NCBI GenBank assembly: GCA_030043675.1
Contig: JASHXG010000157.1
Span: forward strand, 1-8,933
Reading direction: 5' to 3'
DNA length: 8,933 bases
Origin: Vulcanimicrobiota bacterium
GTDB taxonomy: Bacteria > Vulcanimicrobiota > Vulcanimicrobiia > Vulcanimicrobiales > Vulcanimicrobiaceae
The translations under genes and the position numbers were made by a program. Below are positions 5,017-8,933 of this stretch, piece after piece. The first letter of the stretch is position 1. The number at the start of each line of letters is the position of its first letter. A model generated the notes under the pieces. It saw nothing but the letters and a program-made list of their open reading frames with translations. It had not been told where the DNA came from and searched no databases.

Positions 5017-7126
5017 GAACCGAATGAAGATATGGCGCGGGCTGGCCGTCGTGGCTTTGCTCTTGACTCTGTTTGCAGCCGGAACGGTCGCCGGCATGGT
5101 TGCGGCATATGCCCGCAACCTTCCCGACATCAGCCGCATGGCCGATTATCAACCGGCCAGCGCGACGCGCATCTTTGCGCGCGACGGCACGCAGCTCGCA
5201 TCGGTCTACAAAGAGAATCGCGTCTGGGTGCCGATCGACCGGATCCCGCCCATCGTCCGCCAGGCGTTCATTGCCAACGAAGATCACAACTTCTACTACC
5301 ATCACGGTGTCGACTTCAGCAGTATAGTCCGCGCAGCGTACGCCGATCTCACGCATCAGGAGTTTCAAGGTGCGTCGACGATCACGCAGCAGCTCGCCCG
5401 ACGCCTGTTTCTGACCGACGAGATATCGCTCTCGCGCAAGTTTGAGGAGGCGCTCCTCGCCATCGAGATCGAGCGTTTCTACACCAAGGATGAGATCCTC
5501 GATCGCTACCTCAACATCATCTATCTGGGTGCAGGCGCCTACGGCGTCGACGCTGCCGCGCACACCTATTTCGGACGCAGCGTCGATAAGCTGACGCTGG
5601 CCCAGGCGGCGATGCTGGCCGGCGTCGTAGCCGCGCCGTCGGTGTATTCACCGTTTGCGAATCTCGATTTGGCGCGCGCGCGACAACGCCACGTGCTCGA
5701 CCGGATGGTGGAGAGCGGCTACGTCACGGCCGAACAGGCGGATGCGGCCTACAACGATGATCTGGGCTTGATTTCGGAGCAGACGCCGGGTTTGCAGGGC
5801 TACGCGGCGCCATACTTCACGACCTACGTCATCGCCCAGCTGCAGCGTGTTTTCGGCAAGAGCGCGGTCGAAGAGGGTGGACTCCAAGTCTACACGACGC
5901 TCGATCGACGAATGGAGCGTCTCGCTCAGGAAGCAATCGACTGGGGTGTCGACCAATCCAAGGCTGAAGGGATCGGCGCGCATCAGGCGGCGCTCGTTGC
6001 AATACGCCCCTCGACCGGCGAGATCTTGGCGATGGTCGGCGGAACCGGGTTTTCGCTCAGCAATCAGTTCAATCGGGCCTGGCAAGCGCGGCGCCAGCCC
6101 GGCTCCTCTTTCAAGCTCTACGACTACACCGCGGCAATCGATTCAGGAATGCCGGCCTCGACGATCATCGACGATTCGCCCGTCAGTTATCCGATGGGCG
6201 ACGGGACGGTATGGTCGCCCTCCGACGACGATCATCGATATATGGGTGCGGTGACGCTGCGCGAGGCGCTGGCGCTCTCGCGCAACATCGTCGCGGTTAA
6301 GCTCGCGGATCGCATCGGCTTGGACCGGATCATCGATTATGCGCATCGCATGGGCGTGACCGCTCCGTTGGAAGCGAATCTCTCGCTCGCGCTCGGTTCC
6401 TCGGGCGTTTCAGTGCTGGATCAGGCGAGCGGGTACTCGACGATCGCGAATCAGGGGCTGCACATCGACCCAACGCCCTTCCGTCTCGTGAAGGATTCGT
6501 TCGGAAGCGTGGTTCTCGACGATCGGTATCCGCAGGCGACCGACGTCGTGAGCGCGGGAACCGCCTACATCGTCACCTCGATGTTGGAAGACGTGATCAA
6601 ACACGGCACCGGGTATCCGAACGCGATCATCGGCCGCCCCGCCGCCGGTAAGACCGGGACGACATCGGATTTCCGCGACGCGTGGTTCATTGGGTTCACG
6701 CCCGACCTCGTCGCGGCGGTGTGGCTCGGCAACGACGATTACACGCAGATGAACGAGTCGTACGGCGGAAACATTCCCGCGCGTATCTGGGCACGGTTCA
6801 TGAAAGCCGCGCTCGCCGGCACGCCCAAGCACGACTTTCCGTATCCTTCCGACGAGGTCGCAAAAGTGGGCGGGTGCGGCCGCGGCTACGAGTACTACTT
6901 GAAGGGAACCGAGCCGGAATCGCCGTGCGGCCGTTCGATCGACGCGTACGATCCAGAGAGCGACGATGCGCAGCCGCCTGCGGGGTCACTGCCCGAGCCT
7001 ACGGTTCCGCCCGCCAACGCCACGCCGCCGCCGACGATTCCGCCGCTCACCACGCCCTCAGCGAGCGCGTCGCCCGCAGATACGGCGTCGCCGTCCGACG
7101 CAGTACCGTCTCAGTCGCCGCCGTGA
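4997..7126 (+). CDS. Class A penicillin-binding protein (bifunctional transglycosylase/transpeptidase)
   Basis: Polymerises glycan strands from lipid II and cross-links the peptides outside the cytoplasmic membrane. The 709-residue product has a short basic start, one membrane segment (about 13-37), and a GT51 transglycosylase domain with catalytic E95-D in the EDHNFYYHHG motif, GASTITQQLARR (125 on), the RKFEEALLAIEIE segment and YLGAGAYGVDAAA. The transpeptidase domain has SSFK (S370, K373), SRN (428-430) and KTGT (552-555), so both active sites look intact. After about 655 comes a low-complexity Pro/Ser/Thr/Ala tail, probably disordered or wall-spanning. Two cysteines (C627, C644), each in a CGR triplet, precede the tail. 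ATG 4997 overlaps nusB by 20 bp; ATG 5024 is an alternative start 7 bases past the nusB stop. The PBP1A/PonA subtype cannot be settled from sequence alone. Confidence 0.95.
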   Translation: MARKRNKNRMKIWRGLAVVALLLTLFAAGTVAGMVAAYARNLPDISRMADYQPASATRIFARDGTQLASVYKENRVWVPIDRIPPIVRQAFIANEDHNFYYHHGVDFSSIVRAAYADLTHQEFQGASTITQQLARRLFLTDEISLSRKFEEALLAIEIERFYTKDEILDRYLNIIYLGAGAYGVDAAAHTYFGRSVDKLTLAQAAMLAGVVAAPSVYSPFANLDLARARQRHVLDRMVESGYVTAEQADAAYNDDLGLISEQTPGLQGYAAPYFTTYVIAQLQRVFGKSAVEEGGLQVYTTLDRRMERLAQEAIDWGVDQSKAEGIGAHQAALVAIRPSTGEILAMVGGTGFSLSNQFNRAWQARRQPGSSFKLYDYTAAIDSGMPASTIIDDSPVSYPMGDGTVWSPSDDDHRYMGAVTLREALALSRNIVAVKLADRIGLDRIIDYAHRMGVTAPLEANLSLALGSSGVSVLDQASGYSTIANQGLHIDPTPFRLVKDSFGSVVLDDRYPQATDVVSAGTAYIVTSMLEDVIKHGTGYPNAIIGRPAAGKTGTTSDFRDAWFIGFTPDLVAAVWLGNDDYTQMNESYGGNIPARIWARFMKAALAGTPKHDFPYPSDEVAKVGGCGRGYEYYLKGTEPESPCGRSIDAYDPESDDAQPPAGSLPEPTVPPANATPPPTIPPLTTPSASASPADTASPSDAVPSQSPP

Positions 7127-8406
7127 AGCTCTTCGAGGATCAGGCGCAGATCCTGCAACTGACCGTTTCGCAGTTTTCCGAGAGATTGCGACGATGGCTC
7201 GAACGGCGTCCCGAGCTGCAGCGCATCGCGATCGTCGGCGAGATTTCGGATTGGAGCCCTCAGCCGAACGGCAACATTTACTTCAACCTCAAGGACGACC
7301 GCGCGCTGCTTCGGTGTTTTGCTTTCTGGAGCGACGCTAAGACCTTCCCCGAGGTGCGCGACGGCGTTGCGGTCGTCGCGACTGGCCCGGTCGGCATCTG
7401 GGAACGCCGCAGCGAGTACCAGCTCCGCGTGGTAGAGCTGGCGCCTCTCGGTGTGGGCGCGATTGCCGCCAAAGTCGAAGCCCTACGAAAGCGCTTGCAA
7501 TCCGAAGGGCTGTTCGACGGAGCGCGCAAACGCGTGTTTCCTCGCTTTCCGCGCCGGGTCGCGCTCGTTTCGGCGCGCGGCAGGGGCGCGGCCGATTTTG
7601 AGTCGACGCTGCGCGAGAAAGCGCCCAACGTCACCGTGACGTTCATCGAGACGCGCGTTCAAGGCGAAGGCGCCGAAATTGATATCGCAGACGCATTGCA
7701 GCGGGCATCGAGCGAAGATGTCGACGCGGTGATCTTATTGCGCGGCGGCGGCTCGTACGAGGACCGCTATCCATTCAATACCGAGGCCGTCGTGCGCGCG
7801 ATCGTACGTTCGCGTCATCCCGTGGTGACCGCGATCGGGCACACCGGCGACCGCCATCTCGCCGACGAAGTCGCCGACGCCGTCTTCAAGACGCCGACCG
7901 CAGCGGCCGAATATATCGCCGGGTCGTGGGCCGAAGTTACCGGCCGGCTCACACGCCGGCAGGGACAACTCCAGCGCGCAATTGAGGGGATCGTCGCGCG
8001 AGGATCGCGCGAGCGCGACTTCGCCGAGCACAAGCTAACGGGCGCGATCGGCAGCCGCCTCGCGCACGCGCGTCAGCGTCTGCTCGAGCTGGATGCACGG
8101 CTCGAACGTCAGAGCCCGCGTCACCGCGCCGCTCTCGGCGCAACGCGCCTAACCGCGCTTAATTTGAAGGTCGATAACCTGCGCGAGCGAGTCTTCTCGC
8201 GCTTGAGCAACGCGTTGGCCCTGTCGCAAAGCCGGTTGTTGTCGTCGAATCCCGAAGCCCCGCTTGAGCGGGGTTATGCAATCGTCACCCATGCCGGCCG
8301 CGCGCTTCGCGATGCGCGCGACGTGCGTGCCGGCGACGAGATCGTTGCGCGTCTGCACCGCGGGAGCCTCGGCGCACGCGTCGAACGGGTCTTCGACGAT
8401 GAGTGA
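7123..8406 (+). CDS. xseA: Exodeoxyribonuclease VII large subunit
   Basis: Catalytic subunit of ExoVII, which degrades single-stranded DNA from both ends to oligonucleotides and acts in repair. GTG 7123 overlaps the preceding stop as GTGA and gives 427 residues, near the family norm. The N-terminal OB-fold shows LTVSQFSERLRRWLE, the GEISDW segment and NIYFNLKDDRALLRCF. The catalytic domain follows with FPRRVALVSARGRGAADFE, LRGGGSYEDRYPFNTEAVVR, AIGHTGDRHLADEVADAVF and TPTAAAEYI. Residues matching those implicated in E. coli catalysis are D158, R207, H240 and D243. The usual GHETD reads GHTGD, with His and Asp kept. A long helical, Arg-rich stretch (about 275-390) matches the coiled-coil region, and ERGYAIV marks the C-terminal strand. 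The frame stays open upstream to 6682, but that part is a shadow of the PBP gene. Confidence 0.95.
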   Translation: MKLFEDQAQILQLTVSQFSERLRRWLERRPELQRIAIVGEISDWSPQPNGNIYFNLKDDRALLRCFAFWSDAKTFPEVRDGVAVVATGPVGIWERRSEYQLRVVELAPLGVGAIAAKVEALRKRLQSEGLFDGARKRVFPRFPRRVALVSARGRGAADFESTLREKAPNVTVTFIETRVQGEGAEIDIADALQRASSEDVDAVILLRGGGSYEDRYPFNTEAVVRAIVRSRHPVVTAIGHTGDRHLADEVADAVFKTPTAAAEYIAGSWAEVTGRLTRRQGQLQRAIEGIVARGSRERDFAEHKLTGAIGSRLAHARQRLLELDARLERQSPRHRAALGATRLTALNLKVDNLRERVFSRLSNALALSQSRLLSSNPEAPLERGYAIVTHAGRALRDARDVRAGDEIVARLHRGSLGARVERVFDDE

Positions 8407-8629
8407 CGCCGTCCCAAAAACCTTCGAAGCGAAGCTCGATCGCATCGACGCAATCGTGAAGGAGCTTGAAAGCGGACGCACCGATCTCGATCGCGCCATC
8501 GTACTTTTTAAAGAGGGCAAGACGCTTGCGCGAGAATGCGAGACGCTGCTACGCGACGCTCAAGCGCAGATCGACGGCGCGATGAGCGAACCGACCGAAC
8601 GAGACGGCGAACCGCAAGTACCGTTTTGA
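8399..8629 (+). CDS. xseB: Exodeoxyribonuclease VII small subunit
   Basis: Small helical subunit that packs several copies around the XseA coiled coil in exonuclease VII. ATG 8399 overlaps the xseA stop by 8 bp and gives 76 residues, the usual size. The family pattern is clear: FEAKLDRIDAIVKELESG, then LDRAIVLFKEGKTLARECE and a second amphipathic helix LLRDAQAQID, ending in a short acidic tail. A longer frame opens at 8264 but lies inside xseA and shows no homology-like features. Coupled translation with xseA fits the fixed complex the two form. The stop overlaps the next start as TTGA. Confidence 0.95.
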   Translation: MSDAVPKTFEAKLDRIDAIVKELESGRTDLDRAIVLFKEGKTLARECETLLRDAQAQIDGAMSEPTERDGEPQVPF

Positions 8630-8933
8630 GGCTGGACGTTGCGGTCGCGGATCAAAGCGGCATCGCGCGCTCGCAGGCCCGCAGCCTGATCATGGAGGGG
8701 CGCGTCAGCGTCGCAGGCGTCGTTGCAACCAAGGCCGGGCAGAGCATCAAGCCCGGCGACAAAATCGAAATCGCCAACCCCCGGCGATTCGTCAGCCGAG
8801 GCGGAGAGAAGCTCGAGCACGCGTTGACGGTTTTCGGCATCGACGTTCGCGGTTGCGCAGCCCTCGACGTCGGAGCGTCTTCAGGGGGCTTCACGGACTG
8901 TTTGCTGCAGCGCGGCGCCGAGCACGTCACTGC
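8626..8933 (+). CDS. tlyA: TlyA-family rRNA 2'-O-methyltransferase, 3' truncated by window end
   Basis: S-adenosylmethionine-dependent methyltransferase of the TlyA/HlyA family. Members methylate ribose 2'-OH in 16S and/or 23S rRNA; some were first described as haemolysins. TTG 8626 overlaps the xseB stop as TTGA and gives RLDVAVADQSGIARSQARSL, the expected S4 RNA-binding domain start (about 1-55). Next come SRGGEKLEHAL (57 on, with K62 of the family RGG-K motif) and SAM motif I, LDVGASSGGFTDCLLQRG (80 on). About 102 of the usual 240-270 residues are present. ATG 8692 is in frame but would cut the S4 domain, so TTG is preferred. Position after xseAB matches the Firmicutes order, where tlyA follows xseAB and isoprenoid genes, here absent. 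rRNA target sites cannot be told from this part. Confidence 0.92.
   Translation, partial: MRLDVAVADQSGIARSQARSLIMEGRVSVAGVVATKAGQSIKPGDKIEIANPRRFVSRGGEKLEHALTVFGIDVRGCAALDVGASSGGFTDCLLQRGAEHVT

Noticed and set aside
6682..7122. Upstream extension of the xseA frame
   Set aside because: Homology to ExoVII begins at GTG 7123; the upstream part is Arg/His-rich shadow sequence overlapping the PBP transpeptidase region and tail.

Overview
The window is a dense, all-plus-strand block of bacterial housekeeping genes from a GC-rich genome. Eleven coding entries fill almost all of it, and most neighbours overlap by 4 to 28 bp. No gene-free stretch exceeds 20 bp, and I see no tRNA, rRNA, CRISPR array, insertion sequence or phage gene. 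Nothing identifies the species. The gene order accB-accC-nusB-(...)-xseA-xseB-(...)-tlyA matches the Firmicutes-type accBC-nusB-xseAB-tlyA cluster, but the high GC and divergent motifs point to a high-GC lineage outside the well-studied groups. An Eremiobacterota-like or similar poorly cultured phylum is a weak guess from gene order and composition.

Layout: (1) 1-3171 is a folate block. It holds the 3' part of folC, then folP, folB and folK, covering pterin aldolase, pyrophosphokinase, dihydropteroate synthase and dihydrofolate/folylpolyglutamate synthase. (2) 2758-4606 is an acetyl-CoA carboxylase block. The folK frame runs without a stop into a biotin-carboxyl-carrier-like (AccB-like) domain, followed at once by accC (biotin carboxylase). 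(3) 4612-7126 holds nusB (transcription antitermination) and a class A penicillin-binding protein. (4) 7123-8933 holds xseA and xseB (exonuclease VII) and the start of tlyA (rRNA 2'-O-methyltransferase, cut by the window end).

The genes look co-transcribed and translationally coupled. No internal promoter or intrinsic terminator stands out.

The most interesting part is 2700-4610. The AccB-like domain fused to HPPK has Gly where BCCP carries its biotinylated Lys (EALGI instead of EAMKM), so it cannot be a normal biotin carrier. It recalls the plant BADC proteins, which are lysine-less BCCP relatives that regulate acetyl-CoA carboxylase. Next to it, accC has no ordinary start codon at its conserved N-terminus: the homology and a GAGG motif point to an ATC. 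The 3' end of accC carries a cluster of perfect hairpins that encodes a non-homologous tail, resembling a small palindromic element inserted into a coding region.
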